In this document: in pieces, positions 20,471-32,633 of the stretch
Layout: every line of letters starts with the position of its first letter
Numbering within the stretch: the stretch's first letter is position 1
Origin: Paracamarosporium sp. OC-R06-R3
Taxonomy: Eukaryota > Ascomycota > Dothideomycetes > Pleosporales > Didymosphaeriaceae
Direction: 5' to 3'
Assembly (NCBI GenBank): GCA_019828545.1
Contig: JACVRA010000050.1
Location: forward strand, 496,001 to 560,000
DNA: 64,000 bases
Translations under genes and position numbers: made by a program
Notes under the pieces: generated by a model
What the model saw: only the letters and a program-made list of their open reading frames with translations
Told to the model about the DNA's origin: nothing
Database searches by the model: none

Positions 20471-21937
20471 ATGCAGATAGCAGGCCTTGCAACCCTGCCG
20501 GTCATCCCGCAAGACACCGCCGCGGGCCTCAACATGGCGCTCGAGGATATGATGCCCATGGACATCGACCTCTCGCAGCTCGACGATGGCTCCAGCTCGA
20601 CCCCACAGGCCCAATATTCGCCCTTCCCCCAGCAGCAGTTGCAGCAGGCCATGCCTGCTGCCAGCACCCCCAGCGATGCCTTCGTCCTGCCGCAGGACAG
20701 TAGCATGACGGGCGCTGGTGCCGGCCCGCTGCCCACCGGTTTCGGCGCACCCAGTCTCAACCCCTCGGGCAGCACCCTCACCGAGTTCACCAAGCGGCGC
20801 AACTGGTCCCAGCGCGTGCTGGAGGAGCTGCGCGACCTGCTGCACATTCTCACTCCTGACGGCCGCATCCTGTATGCCTCGCCCTCGTGCAAGGCCCTCA
20901 CGGGCTGGGAGCCGCAGCAGCTCATCGGCCGCTTTGTCGGCGAGTTCATCCACCCCGACGACAGCGGCATCTTCGTCAAGGAGTTCAACGAGTCGATAGC
21001 CTCGGGCAATCCCCTACGCTTCTTCTATCGTTTCCGAAAAGCCGATGAGACGTGGGCTATCTTCGAGGCCCACGGCCACCCCCACCTGAGCAACGATGCG
21101 AGCACCTTTGCGCCCCCGAATACCATGAAGTGTCGCGGCTTCTTTATGATGGCCCGTCCGTACCCTACCAAGAACGCCGCGCTCCTCGATTCCTTCCTCG
21201 AGCACAAGATTGAGAACGAGCGGCTGATGAAGCGCATTGCCGAGCTCAAGCGGGAAGAGCAGGAAGAAACCGAAGCGCAGGAGCGACACTGGCAGAAAAA
21301 GGCGGATGGCGTGTCTTCCGTGACACCCTCGGAAACACAGGCACAAAGCGAAAGCGTGAGCGCGAGCGCCATTGCTGCATACAACTCTATGCCCCCGCCC
21401 GCGAAACCAGGAGTCTCGAACACGGCACTTACGCGCCAGAACCTTGATGAGGCTCTTGCTGCAAGCAAGCCTGATAGCATCAACGATAAGATGGCGCGGT
21501 ACGAGGGTGCCACCCATCTGGAGACGATCGAAATGTTGACAGGTCTGCGCTACCGAGATGGAGAACGGTCACAGGGTATCAGTACCGGCGAGCACAGTCC
21601 GATGCTGATTCGAGGCGATGCCGGCATCCAGATATCGCTGGATCGCGACGGCAGGACATCGTCAGATAAAAAGAAGAAACTGAAGGTTGCCGATGAATAT
21701 GTGTGCACCGATTGCGGCACTCTAGACTCTCCAGAATGGAGGAAGGGTCCCAACGGACCAAAGACCTTGTGCAACGCCTGTGGATGTAAGGTAGCCATTA
21801 TCTGTTTTCTTGGACACTTACTAATCCTCACAGTGCGCTGGGCAAAGAAAGAGAAGAAGAAGCAAAGCCAATCCGGCAACACTCAGGCTTCGCACACACC
21901 AGCTCTACCGATGCACACAAGCACAAACAGTAGTTGA
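20471..21937 (+). CDS. wc-2: White collar 2, PAS/GATA blue-light and clock transcription factor
   Basis: Two exons, 20471-21785 and 21834-21937, give 472 residues. WC-2 partners the photoreceptor WC-1 in the nuclear white collar complex, controlling light responses and the circadian clock. A Gln-rich N-terminus is followed by a PAS domain (about 118-230, [18 protein letters not shown] and FIHPDD), a charged coiled-coil-like helix, and a GATA finger with Cys412, Cys415, Cys434 and Cys437 (C-x2-C-x18-C-x2-C). The finger continues into the conserved [10 protein letters not shown] basic tail only after splicing. The intron (48 nt, GTAAGG...CACAG) is a multiple of three without stops, so the unspliced reading remains open. 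Length is slightly below Neurospora WC-2. It shares its promoter with RAD50. Confidence 0.95.
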   Translation: MQIAGLATLPVIPQDTAAGLNMALEDMMPMDIDLSQLDDGSSSTPQAQYSPFPQQQLQQAMPAASTPSDAFVLPQDSSMTGAGAGPLPTGFGAPSLNPSGSTLTEFTKRRNWSQRVLEELRDLLHILTPDGRILYASPSCKALTGWEPQQLIGRFVGEFIHPDDSGIFVKEFNESIASGNPLRFFYRFRKADETWAIFEAHGHPHLSNDASTFAPPNTMKCRGFFMMARPYPTKNAALLDSFLEHKIENERLMKRIAELKREEQEETEAQERHWQKKADGVSSVTPSETQAQSESVSASAIAAYNSMPPPAKPGVSNTALTRQNLDEALAASKPDSINDKMARYEGATHLETIEMLTGLRYRDGERSQGISTGEHSPMLIRGDAGIQISLDRDGRTSSDKKKKLKVADEYVCTDCGTLDSPEWRKGPNGPKTLCNACGCKVAIICFLGHLLILTVRWAKKEKKKQSQSGNTQASHTPALPMHTSTNSS

Positions 21938-22828
21938 TCGACCGCAACGCGTAGCCAACCATTTCTTCCACTCACCCAGCCATCATCATAGCGACAACCA
22001 GACAACGCCCGAATCCCGCTGCAAGACTACAAGACCCCGCAGATGACATGCGCGCGCAAATGAATCATTCAGTCAGATGATGTACACCGTATACCACCAT
22101 TCGTACTGGTAAACAACACTGAAGATGTTTCACCATGATTAACGGGCAAATATGCCAAAATCTGGGCGTTTATAGTGTGAGAGAATTTAGTTTTGTTATA
22201 GCGTAGTACATGCATGCCATTACGGATTACATATAGACCAGTAAACGATACCACGATCGGGAGGGAATTGTTATATATCAATGACTTATGCTTTAATGAA
22301 GTCTATTGCATCAGTGGTGATTTGCGTCGTATAACTTTAATACCGTAGGCGTTCATTACCTACCATCTAGTAAGGAGTCTGACTTCTTTTTCACCGCGTC
22401 GGTTCGATCTTTGCCTATACGAAACATATCAATCCCGTGCTCCCTCGCTACACCTGTATCGTATCTTCCCACCATCACTGCGTAAAGTGTTATTGCTTCT
22501 TTCCTGAAAGCAATTGCAATGAGGCTAGCATAGAAGAGAAGAGAGATATGACGAGGTTGAGGCTGATAAAAGATGACGTCCGCGATCAACACCGATAGTC
22601 AGAATAATCTCAAGTTCAACTGTATGTGGATAACTCCATAGGAAAGACCGTGAGACAATAACAGTCTGCGTCTCTATTCCGAAAACTCGAATCCCATGGA
22701 ATCACCTCGGCGCCCCTACCCTGATTCAATACAAAGCCCTACAAGCGTCTAACCTTCTCACAAAAACCTTGTGCCCCATGCCAAAATCCAAGATCTAGCT
22801 TCCTTGTTCCCACTTGGAACTACCCTAT
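21938..22828. other. Intergenic, 3' flanks
   Basis: Convergent 3' ends of WC-2 and the P450 gene. No gene or RNA recognised. Confidence 0.5.
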
Positions 22829-24671
22829 CTAGATCATTCCTTGCGCCTTCCAGTTACCCATCTCTTTCGCCAAAACCTCTCCCACTCCCTCGAATCTCGG
22901 TTTCAGGAATACCTCGAACGGCACCGGACTCCGTCCACTCAACCCATCATACTCTTTGAGATCAATCGGCTTACCAGGGATCTGCACCATGTTGAATGCC
23001 CACAGCATGCGGCTGATCACAAGCCATATCTCACGCTCGGCAACGAGCATGCCGGGGCAGATGCGGCGGCCGGCTCCGAACATCCAGTTGTCGCGTTTGT
23101 GGGGATCGGCAAGGTTGGCAGACGCAGACGAAAGCGTTGAGTCGTCGATATAGCGTTCCGGCTGTTCATCGTAGATGTCAGTCGTGTAAATGCTAGGAAT
23201 TGAAGAATGCAAATCAAAATTGTACTCACGTCGAACTCCATCGGACGGTCCCACTTCTTTTCCGAATGGTGCATAGTATAGGTATTGAGCACAAGAGCCG
23301 TGTCTTTCGGAATGAGTTTGCCATTGTATACGAAGTCGTTGGTAGCGGTGTGAGGTGTGCCGAGCCAGAAGGGGTTGTGGCAGCGCTCGACTTCTTTGAT
23401 AATGGCGTGGCAGTAAGGCAGATTAATCTCATCATCCAGAGTAGGTAGACGGTCGCGCCCAACTACGCGATCGAGCTCTTCTTGTGCGCGCGCCTGAATA
23501 TGTGGGTACGCGGGGATGAGAGCAGTGAACCACTGCATGATTGATGCTGTTGTCTCGACGCCGCCGATCATGAAAGCAGAGGTCATCATCGTCATGTCGA
23601 GGAAATCGAGTTGCTCAGTCTCCTTGATCTCGTGCATAGTTCTGGTGAGACATTTTGGTACATCCTCTCCAGCTTTCATTCTGTCCCCCATTTGGTTGAT
23701 GAGGCCACCATACGTCTTTATAAGATCGCTATGCAGAGTCTTCGCCCTTTTCTTTAACGGCGTGGGAAGCCATTGTAGGAAGGGCACAAAGTCCTCAACA
23801 TTTGACATTGCACCCGTACAGTTCATGAATGCACGAGAAAGACGCAGCGCCTCTGCAACCATGGGATGGCGTGTGCTATCTGTGCGGAACCCGAATGTGA
23901 TAGTAAGCATATTGTTTAGCGAACAGCGACCGGCATGTTTCTGAGGATTGACATGGGCTGTTCCATTTTTACTATCCGAATAGAGTGCTTGGAGCATATC
24001 CGTGGCTTCGAAGTCGAGGACGTGGTTGTACCCATCCACGGCTTGTTGGTTCAGCCATGTGGTTGCTATGCGGCGGTGTTTACGCCTTGTCTTCTATCAG
24101 TCCGATTGACCACACTTCGGGTTACTGATCGCTTACCATCGGTCATCGTTTTGCGCTGCTGTGATTCCTCGTTCGGCAAAGATTATTTGACTCTTCATAA
24201 ACATGTCCTTGCGGTTGGAGAAGTTGACACCATTCGTGACCATGAGGTCCTTTGCTATTCCCGGGTCCGAGATAATTGCGAAGAGCTGATTACCGAGACG
24301 TACGGAGTAGAAGGTACCGAATTTGCGCGCCCATTTATCGAGAGTGAGCTCAGGATAGTGAGTAAGCATCGGGAAAGAGCCTTTTAGGATTTTTCAGTAA
24401 TGAGAAGCAATACGTATGGTGAGAGGTGTGACTCACCAAAGATTGGAAATCCCCAAGGACCTTTCGGCAAGTCCTTATCGCGTATGTAAAAGATATAGTA
24501 GATTGCAGAGAGTGCAAGTACGGCAGTAGCAGTGAAAAGTAAGGACGGAAAGTGAGCATAGTTAAGGTTTGATGGGCGTATGGTAGTACCGTTTAGGGTA
24601 TCAAAAATCGCAGATGAATTGGATAGAACCAACTTTGGCACTGCAGCCACTGGCACCACGAACTCAGACAT
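22829..24671 (-). CDS. Cytochrome P450 monooxygenase
   Basis: Four exons: 24437-24671, 24137-24380, 23230-24085 and 22829-23161, giving 555 residues. The membrane anchor is near residues 43-65, followed by the proline hinge KGPWGFPIFG. The I-helix carries GGVETT in place of the usual AGxDT/ET. The K-helix ExxR is KEVER, PMEFDPERY marks the PERF region, and the heme loop FGAGRRICPG places the ligand at Cys480. Sequence style resembles CYP2-like fungal P450s that hydroxylate secondary metabolites or aromatics. No reductase, synthase or other biosynthetic gene adjoins it, so neither a cluster nor a substrate can be proposed. All three introns restore the frame exactly. Confidence 0.93.
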
Positions 24672-25701
24672 AACGTAAAGAAGATACCAGTAAGTTGTAT
24701 TTCAGATATAAGAGTTTTTGTAGTTTGAATTTGTAGGTGAGCATAGGACGAGAGAGAACAATTTATATAACTACGGACCGCACATAACAAGCATCTGATT
24801 CCTTTGGATGCACTGTCACATTTCATTCTCACAACGGAGGAGATTTGCTTTCGTTGAGTTGAGAAGAAGTCTGGGGCGTACGGTTGCTGCTGCAAGCGCA
24901 CTTTGCAGATGCGTCTGTCCGCAAAGATGCACTTGCGGAGAGCCAAGGACCCAAATATGCAGCAACTGACGTATTCACCCCATGTACTTACCGCATAGAG
25001 GAAGAACATCAAGGCAACCTAGGTCATTGGTGAACGGGCAGTTCTGTATGGTGTTGTTGGCTCTTTGAGATGAAGGAAAGAATGTCCTGTTGATGGTGGT
25101 ACGGACCCCGGAAGGCATGACATGCTTCACAAAACGCCTGACATGTTCCACCGAAGGCTGACCGCTGTATATGGGGGTGGGGGTATGACCGTTTCTGATA
25201 CGTTCAGATGGATGTTTAAAGCGATCAGGCCTACCTTTGTGTTGAGAATAAAAGCGGGTCCCGGGGTAAGCTTGAACATAGTCACGATGCGATCGTGGGA
25301 CAGCATGAATGCCTAGTATACAAACGCGGCTGCAACGTGCACATCCCCGAAGCGGGATCAGCCGAAGGAAGCGCCATTGCGATGTCCGGAATTCTGAAAA
25401 GAGCCAATTATTACGCATGGCAGCGATCCTTCGCGCACTGACCTGTTCGTTCACCCGCAAACTACTACTCGGTCTGTACAATGGTACATTGCTACATATG
25501 TCTTAGCTGCCTGAATTTCAACCTACAGAGTATGGATGAGAAAGGAGATCTTTTGCTTGGGGTATGACCGATGTATAAATTAGGCGACTCGCTGTCCTTC
25601 AAAAAAATTGAGCATACTAACGGTTGCGAACGCATTCGTGCATTAGTCGGATCCTCCCGGATCCGCTGTTTCCGCCGCGCTTAAATGGAAGGCTGCGTTG
25701 A
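24672..25701. other. Intergenic, no gene supported
   Basis: Contains the P450 promoter. A 168-residue minus-strand frame (24975-25481) has no recognisable domain and is not called. Confidence 0.45.
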
Positions 25702-26510
25702 CTACGCGCTCGCTAAGCCGTGCAACTCGTTTGAAGGATGGGTTTGCAATTTTGGCGCCATCTCAGGATCCGGCGAGCCGCGATGGTGATGCTCCTTAGG
25801 TTGAACAGGTGGTGCAGGAGGTATTGGTACAATCCAAAACTTCGGATACTGTCGCTGAATATTGTTTACGAGAAGCGCGCTCGCAAGAACTAGTGTCGAG
25901 GAAAGGAGCAGTACGGGAAGGAAGTACCACCGTAGGGCATGAATGGTGGGATCGACACATGGCAGAAGTGCAGTAGCCCCAGCGGGCGGGTGAGTCGTTT
26001 TGGTCAAGTGCATAACGACAAGAGCTATCGATGTTGCCAGAGACGCTGCAAGCCACATGAGATTTGGAATGCCATCTCCATCCGCGTCAAACTTGTAGTT
26101 GAATATGACTGAGATTATCACACCGACAAGTCCACTGAAAAAGTGACCGAAAATCAGAGAACGTGGTTGTGCAAGAGGGACATCGATTGCACCATAGCAC
26201 AGAATGGCTGACGCTCCCTATACAATCATCAGTGAGATATTGCAATGGCAATGGGGATACTCACGTAAGAGGCAACTATAGCTGGTACGTTGCGGCTGGT
26301 GAAATAATGCGCGCGAGTGAAGACAGCAAGGAGGATGCTCACGCCGCCAAAAGCTCCGATAAATCCCCAAATGCAAATGATGATGTTTGAGGATGGAGAT
26401 GCCGGCTTACCACGATATCCTAAGAAACGACTCATCCACGTTGGAAGATGGCTGAGAGCACTCCGGATGCCGCGTTCGGCCCGCACGAGGATGTCTTCCG
26501 ACGGTGCCAT
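25702..26510 (-). CDS. HPP family integral membrane protein
   Basis: Two exons, 26265-26510 and 25702-26217, give 253 residues. The family-defining HPPAGATALLP motif is present and is flanked by four to five hydrophobic helices. HPP proteins are bacterial, plant and fungal membrane proteins of poorly known function; a plant plastid member has been linked to nitrite transport. The soluble N-terminus (about 45 residues) and a His/Pro-rich C-terminal tail face water. The ATG at 26510 (MAPSED) is preferred over the upstream frame from 26573, which would add basic residues without clear targeting value. The 47-nt intron falls between transmembrane segments. Confidence 0.88.
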
Positions 26511-28204
26511 GGCTAGCCCCCGGCGTGAAGCAAAGCGCTTGATGTAGGAACAAGAGAGCGAAGAGGATAACAAGACGTACGTTGGAGATGAGATGGAAGT
26601 TTATGTGGGGAAAGAAGTCGGAGAAAAGTCGGCGTAGTGGACTAACCAAGTCGGGGGACCGACATGCAAAGGAGGTAGGAACAACCCGAGGTATTGTCAA
26701 AGGTATGTAAGCAAGGCCCGTGTGCATATGGCAATTACTATTTCAAATTCCGGCAGAAGACGCCACTGGCCAAAAACTTCCTATTACGTAAATAGTTTGT
26801 GTGGGCATCACTAGGCTACCCGCACTCTTGTTACCATTGTTGGCCTTCTATTGAGTTTGAGAATTACAGTTACGAGTTGAAATTTTACATTGCAAGCACA
26901 CCGCTCGAGCCATTGGTTTATTGAAGACGTACCTTGAAGCAGCGTTGAAATGTTTGGGCTTATTCGGCCCTTTTACCGCCTAGCCTAGGGTAACATGATA
27001 TGTAGTCCTGCTCTAGGCAATGGAACAAAAAGACTTCCTGAATTTGACGAATTAATAAACACTGCAAATGCTCGGAGAGCCTTGTAACTAAGCCTGCAAA
27101 CCTCTATATTTGGCAAGTCACTGTTCCGTTACCCTTCGAGTGGGAAAAGATCTCATGGAATCTCCGGGAAAAAGATTTTGCCCAACCTCCAGAATCTCAT
27201 GTTCCAGCTAATTTGCACCTATCTATTTCTCGATCATTCACTTGTATCAAGCATGGTCTTGCTAACGCGGCTTCCTTTTTAAACATACCGGTATATACCA
27301 ATGATCTACGATCAATATTCCGCACTGTACATCTCACCTGGCGAGCAGTATGTTTTTCCTTCTTAAGCCAATTGAACCATAATTATAGAGCAATACGTAA
27401 AGGTGCCGCCAAAATTGTAGGGATATGTAGAGATGTCACCTCAGATAAGGCAGAAAACCTTGTCACAACAAAAGAGTGGGGTTCATTGTATCAACCAGCG
27501 AACATATCCACAGCACATTCATTATAGCTGGCGCTAGGGTTATAAGTAAGGCAGTTGATATCGTCTTCGCTTTTCCAGGCGGAGTAGTACCTCACCGCTG
27601 AAAACAAGGTCCGGTATTACCGATACATTATTATCCATAAAGAGACACCGAGTCTATTCACTACACTTGTTGCAGGTGAGGGGTTGAATCTGTTGTCCTG
27701 ACTTTCCGGGATGACGAAGGCTAGGCTAACGTGTCCAAGGGCGAAAAAGAGGATTCGCTTCACGCATTTTGGGCTACCAAAAAGAGCGTGGTGGTACTTT
27801 TGACAGAATAATCTAAATTACAATTTCGTTGATGGACATATAGATAGAAAGATATATTTCGTTTCCTCCCCCCTCTTTCTCTCTTTCTTCTACTCTTGTT
27901 TTTGAATTAAATATATGAAGCTCAACTAAGCGAAGTATAATACTATCAAAACAGATGTGATGGAGAATCAAACTGGTTTCGGGATCTCTAAAGACCGTTC
28001 ATGTGGCATAATACAGGTGTGACTTCCCCAATATATGGAACGGGGGCCTGGCCAAGAGGGATTTGGCTCACAGGCTGACAATTTCGGCGATATCCAACCC
28101 TAGATGCGTTGCGACAGTCATATCAACGTTGAAACGCGGCCATTGGCATTACGTATATATACAAGAAAGTATCCCCCAATACCTCCTCAGGTCCCTGAAT
28201 GTGC
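26511..28204. other. Intergenic, 1.7 kb without a gene
   Basis: AT-rich. A pyrimidine-rich tract lies at about 27861-27900. No transposase, LTR or tRNA was recognised. Confidence 0.45.
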
Positions 28205-29647
28205 TTATCGCGTGGCATATGCCTCCAGGCCCGGTTCGTCAAGACTGCCCTTCTCAGCCCCGATATACTCCAATATGTTAACTGCAGCAAGCGGAATCAA
28301 AGCCTCCGTCTCAATCACATCTGTGAGGTCCAACCCAGGATAGACCGCTAACTGACACACACTGTCCAAATCGATCTCGCTCGCTTGCACCGCTCGCCCT
28401 TTCTTTAGAGCCTCAAGAGCCAATGTGATGACAAAGCCGTTGAAAAGCAGCGACTCGTGGGTTCCAAATGCACCTACGGGGGCGTTGCCGCACACGTTTT
28501 GAATCTCATTATTAGAAACACCAACACCGCGCGCATCATTGATGAAAGCAGATGCATTGGGGTCCTGCTGTGGTTCCACAATTTCGTCGAAGAAGGCGGA
28601 GTAGAAGGTCGTAGTGGGCACGTATGCCGAGTCACCTCCGTTCTTACGGAGCTGTGTTACGAACTTGCTGTTGTACTCCTGTTGGAGAACAGCTTGGGCC
28701 ATCGGGTATACGTCGCCGTTGTTCGTGCCGATGTCAACAAGGTTTGCCAATGAGGTGCCGTGAAAGTCGGGCGAGATCGATATGAGCTGTTTGGAAGATT
28801 TCTGAGTCGATGGGAAATACTTGAATGCCCACTGAGTGTCGAGATTGCCTTGCGACCAACCAATGACGTTGACCTTCTTACCCGTAATAGCGTTGACATA
28901 GTTGATAGCGTAGGCGATGTACTCGGCGTTCAGCTGAGCGTCCATCAGCACAGCAACAGGGATGTTCAGCCATAACGGTTGGCCAATTGATGGGTTTGCC
29001 TGCAATATTTTGGCGAAGTTACCCTCGTAATTGATACCACCGAATGCACCTGTACCAGGGACAAGGAGGACAGGGTTAGGAGCATTCTTAGCGTTGAACG
29101 TCGAGGGGATGAAGATTGCTGATCGTAACGCTGATTCACTGACTGAGAATTTAGGATCCGAAGACTGGGCCCGTGGGTAAATCGTCATGGGAGGGGCAGG
29201 GTTGCTGTTCGTAAAGGAGTTAATACCCTGAGAGCCTCCTGCGATCGTCGCTCCCTGGAAACCTCTCGCTCCCGTGAGTGTGGGCAGAATGCCGTTCAGC
29301 GCATAGTTGATACCACTGTTAATATACCCAGTATTGCCTTTATTTTGATACCGCTTTTGGAGAAAGCTAAGAACATCATCAATGGTTTTTGGTGAGCCTG
29401 TGGGTTTTGGGTCAAGCAGCTCAATCAGATTCCCATTCAAGGCTTCGACCACTGTAGTCGTCAGAGTGCCCACTGTCCCTGCAAGGCCACCGACCAGGCC
29501 ACCGACAAGTTGAGGTTCTGGAGCTGGAGCGCGAACTGTGACCGTTGCCGAAAGCCGCTCAGAGACGCGTACGGGTGCAGGCGCGCTATTTGCGACAAGT
29601 AAAAAGTACGATGTAGCCAAAAAGCCATAAGATAAAAGAGGCGCCAT
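28205..29647 (-). CDS. Secreted lipase, Candida antarctica lipase B-like
   Basis: A single exon of 480 residues. A signal peptide spans about residues 1-21. The alpha/beta-hydrolase core shows the oxyanion-region LLVPGTG (194-200), nucleophile elbow GWSQG (Ser265), catalytic Asp354 in FDEIVEP and catalytic His397 in GTHES, all matching the arrangement of lipase B-type enzymes. Compared with the 317-residue yeast enzyme, it has a roughly 120-residue N-terminal extension, as in filamentous-fungal homologues, plus a longer C-terminus. It probably hydrolyses esters or triglycerides outside the cell. Expression during plant or insect-surface growth is possible but not shown by the sequence. Confidence 0.92.
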   Translation of the reverse strand: MAPLLSYGFLATSYFLLVANSAPAPVRVSERLSATVTVRAPAPEPQLVGGLVGGLAGTVGTLTTTVVEALNGNLIELLDPKPTGSPKTIDDVLSFLQKRYQNKGNTGYINSGINYALNGILPTLTGARGFQGATIAGGSQGINSFTNSNPAPPMTIYPRAQSSDPKFSVSESALRSAIFIPSTFNAKNAPNPVLLVPGTGAFGGINYEGNFAKILQANPSIGQPLWLNIPVAVLMDAQLNAEYIAYAINYVNAITGKKVNVIGWSQGNLDTQWAFKYFPSTQKSSKQLISISPDFHGTSLANLVDIGTNNGDVYPMAQAVLQQEYNSKFVTQLRKNGGDSAYVPTTTFYSAFFDEIVEPQQDPNASAFINDARGVGVSNNEIQNVCGNAPVGAFGTHESLLFNGFVITLALEALKKGRAVQASEIDLDSVCQLAVYPGLDLTDVIETEALIPLAAVNILEYIGAEKGSLDEPGLEAYATR

Positions 29648-30437
29648 CTCGTTGCGATGAAACAGATGGTAAAAAACTCAATCCACAACACTTCCCGTCC
29701 GACAAGTAATGTAGGACTTTTAACAGTCCCCGGAGTGGCTGCTTATTACCGTAGAGTCGCGTGCGGCTCCGACACCTAAAAGGACATTTTCATCATCTCG
29801 CGCTTTGGTTTTGCGCACGATGTCGAGCCGGTCCGCGAAGTTCCACGCCAGATGCCCCGGAGTGTGATATGCCGATGGGTGAACTAGGCCTATCTTCGCA
29901 GTTGGCTGCAGATCGTGAATCTAATTAAGCGATTTAAGACGATCTATGCTGCATATGGTGGCTACTAGAGCGACAGCTGAGACACTACGATCAACGACAC
30001 TATCGAGGCCCTAGGTGGAGCGTCAAAGATGACGATTATTAGAATGTTGTAGAGACCGTTGACTTCTGATTGCGACTGCTATCATAAAAGTAGGTGAGAA
30101 GAAAATCGCCTGGGGAAGATTTGCTTGCTTGTGGTGCCAACCGCTAACGCGACTGTGAGGTCAATTGAGGTTATGTTAATGAAGGAATGGCGGATGTGTC
30201 TACTGTATGGATTGCAACAAGAATGGAAACTCCAGGAATGAGGGTATCCGGTAACCGGGGAGAACATCATAGCACCGGAAGCTTTATGAGCTTGATTTGC
30301 CGCCAAGGAAGATCTTTGGGTGAAATGGTCGACGCGAGGAAGATTGTGATGCCTGGTCTGTGCGATGCAGTGGGTCCTTCCTGACGCTTTCAATTCGTTG
30401 CATTTTCGAAACGATAAATCATGTCAAAGGTGAAATT
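29648..30437. other. Intergenic, no gene supported
   Basis: Lipase promoter and the 3' flank of the HET gene. Nothing recognised. Confidence 0.45.
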
Positions 30438-32633
30438 TCAAATGATACGGGTCCTTCCTATCATCAACTCTCGAGCTGGAATCTCGGCATCGAAAAGAAC
30501 CTGAGTAAATGTGCCAATTCTTGTAAAAGTGTCACAACTTCCACTTTCCACGCGCTGTAAAGTCAAGCCGACATGGTGTTTAAATCCAGACGTCTCTCTC
30601 AGCAAGAAGAAGAAACGGAGGGTACCTCCACTGACAATGCTACTCTCGATTAGTGCGTCGTCATAGCGGATAGCGAACCCGTACCGTTCATTCTTCTCAT
30701 AGATGAAATACGGCGTTGATCCGTTCTCGACTTTTGGCATGTACCAGTCTAGAAACTCGCCGAAAAGGTCGAGGGTCTCCGTTCCCATGCAGCTTCGGCC
30801 GATCTGCATTGTCCGGCCTTCCTCGACATCTCCCAACGTTTTAACGTATCCCTCAAAGTAAAATGAAGAATTCGGTCGAAACTCCTCAAAATCTCTGAAA
30901 GTGACAGCTCCGTTCCGTTTCATCCATGACCAAGAAGGAAACATGTTAAGAATATTGCCATCTTCCGCACCTTGATCAGTCTCCGAATCTTGCACAGTGT
31001 TCCAATAAAGCTGACGCGCTAGCTCTAAAGCCCAAATGCCCGCCAGGAACAGCCCGACTGAGGGCCAATGGGCCCGAATTATGAACGTCATTCCGGACAA
31101 GGCCGGAAGCTTGTCGGTAGGATATGTGAATTTGCGCGCAGAGTAGTCTTCAACCAAATTTCTCCATAGTGGCATTACAGCAGTTGCTTCGAGATCCTCA
31201 GGACGATCTAGTATGCGCAGCATTGGCTCTGTATCGAGATAAGAGGTACAGCCGCTACCACTGTCGTCGCTAATGCTGTAACTGTCCTCGCTAATGCTGT
31301 AACTGTCCTGATCCTCGTCGCGAAGGGCTTCAAATCCACTCCTTAACTCTACCATATCCCTTGATGTATGTGGCCATTCATTTTCTTCCAGAAAGATGCC
31401 TTGCTTGGAATGTTTTGAATCGCTGGGCCGAAGTTGCCTCGCTTGGTCATCGTTGGCGTCCGTAAAATACACATTCGAACGCCCTTGATTAGCATCTTTA
31501 TATAGCCTAAACGCCTCCTTGTGATAAGGTGCAGGCGAGCTACATTTCTCTTTACATTCCAACAAGGCGGGAAAGTTTTCGCGCCGGCAGAGTATAGTTG
31601 AATCACCCATCTGTAGGCAACAACGGCACTCCCAAAAAACACCATGCCGCGTATAGTGCAGAATACGAGGCGCTAACTGGCGTTCTTGACACTAAAGGTG
31701 GAGGCATGAAGTTAGTGTAATGTTCAAAATCAAGGGAGTGGGCGGAAGTAGGTGTCTTAGCCAGCTGTTGATATCTGAAATTTTGAGACATGTAGACAGT
31801 CTGAGAGCTTCAACCAATAGCTAGCACGAGCACCCACTTTGTATCCTGACATTGCTTACTGTCCATCCACGTTTATTGAGCACTCCATCGAGCAGGCCTC
31901 CCCAGGTAGGCTGACCTGGTCCAGCGTCTATAGCATCCTCAACGCGCCATTCTCTCCGGATTTCTCGAGCCATGTGCGGAGAAAATGCTGGTCGTGCACT
32001 GGGAGCTAAGTGTAAGTCGTCCATAGGTGAGAATGTCGCCCAGTATTCCAAGTCGACTTCGTCGCAGCAGGTCGCATTGGAAGGAGCCTGCCAGAACCAG
32101 AGAAATCCTTCTTCACCGCAAGTTGCATCGGAAGCAGCGATCATGCAGCTGCTGAAGAGATATGTTAGATGCATCCGTGCACACTCTATTTCGAAATCTG
32201 CTGGATCATCCTGTACGATGCATAGACTGTCTATCCAAAGGTAGCAGTAACCGAGACGTTGGGTGACAGTAATAGCATCCTGGGAAGTTTTCGATAGCAG
32301 ATCCCAAGATATCGATGTGCAGTGCGATTTCAATGTCGCCAACGTTGTTTTGGGGACATTGGCGGCCTTTCCCCAGCAATGACTGAGCGTCAGGTATTGG
32401 CAATCTCCAGCTTCTGCCGCTGACCATGACTTGGTCTCCACGAGCCTAGCATTTGGTGTTTGAGAAGAATTGATACATATGAGTCTTCGTGGTAGTGTCC
32501 GCTCTAACGATCCCAAGGCGCGACAGTGGGCGTGGGCCGGGTCTGTTGAGCATAAACCTAACCACTGCCTGGCGACCTTGATGCCATAGACATCTGGCTC
32601 AACTGGCCGATATTGATGGCTTGTAGTAGTCAT
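30438..32633 (-). CDS. HET-domain (heterokaryon incompatibility) protein
   Basis: Two exons, 31860-32633 and 30438-31691, give 675 residues; the intron is 168 nt, long for this window. The HET domain is complete across the splice: YLTLSHCWG (block 1), YLWIDSLCIVQDDP (block 2), then RGWT joined to CQERQLAPRILHY and VFWEC (block 3). HET proteins trigger cell death when incompatible hyphae fuse and may act like innate-immune effectors. The C-terminal half contains the usual PSWSWM and a long divergent region without NACHT, WD40 or ankyrin repeats. The ATG at 32633 is the first one in frame, but many relatives have a longer N-terminus, so an upstream exon could be missing. Acceptor-like AGs lie just before it. 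Confidence 0.85.

Noticed and set aside
20236..21009. Long minus-strand open frames (up to 257 codons) across white collar 2
   Set aside because: They lie opposite the strongly supported PAS-coding region, have no recognisable domain, and are explained by its GC-rich codons.
24975..25481. A 168-codon minus-strand frame upstream of the P450
   Set aside because: Arg/Ser-rich composition with no domain, no supported start, and no splice partner.
30187..30384. A short plus-strand frame next to the HET gene
   Set aside because: 65 codons with no domain; it lies in the 3' flank of the HET gene.
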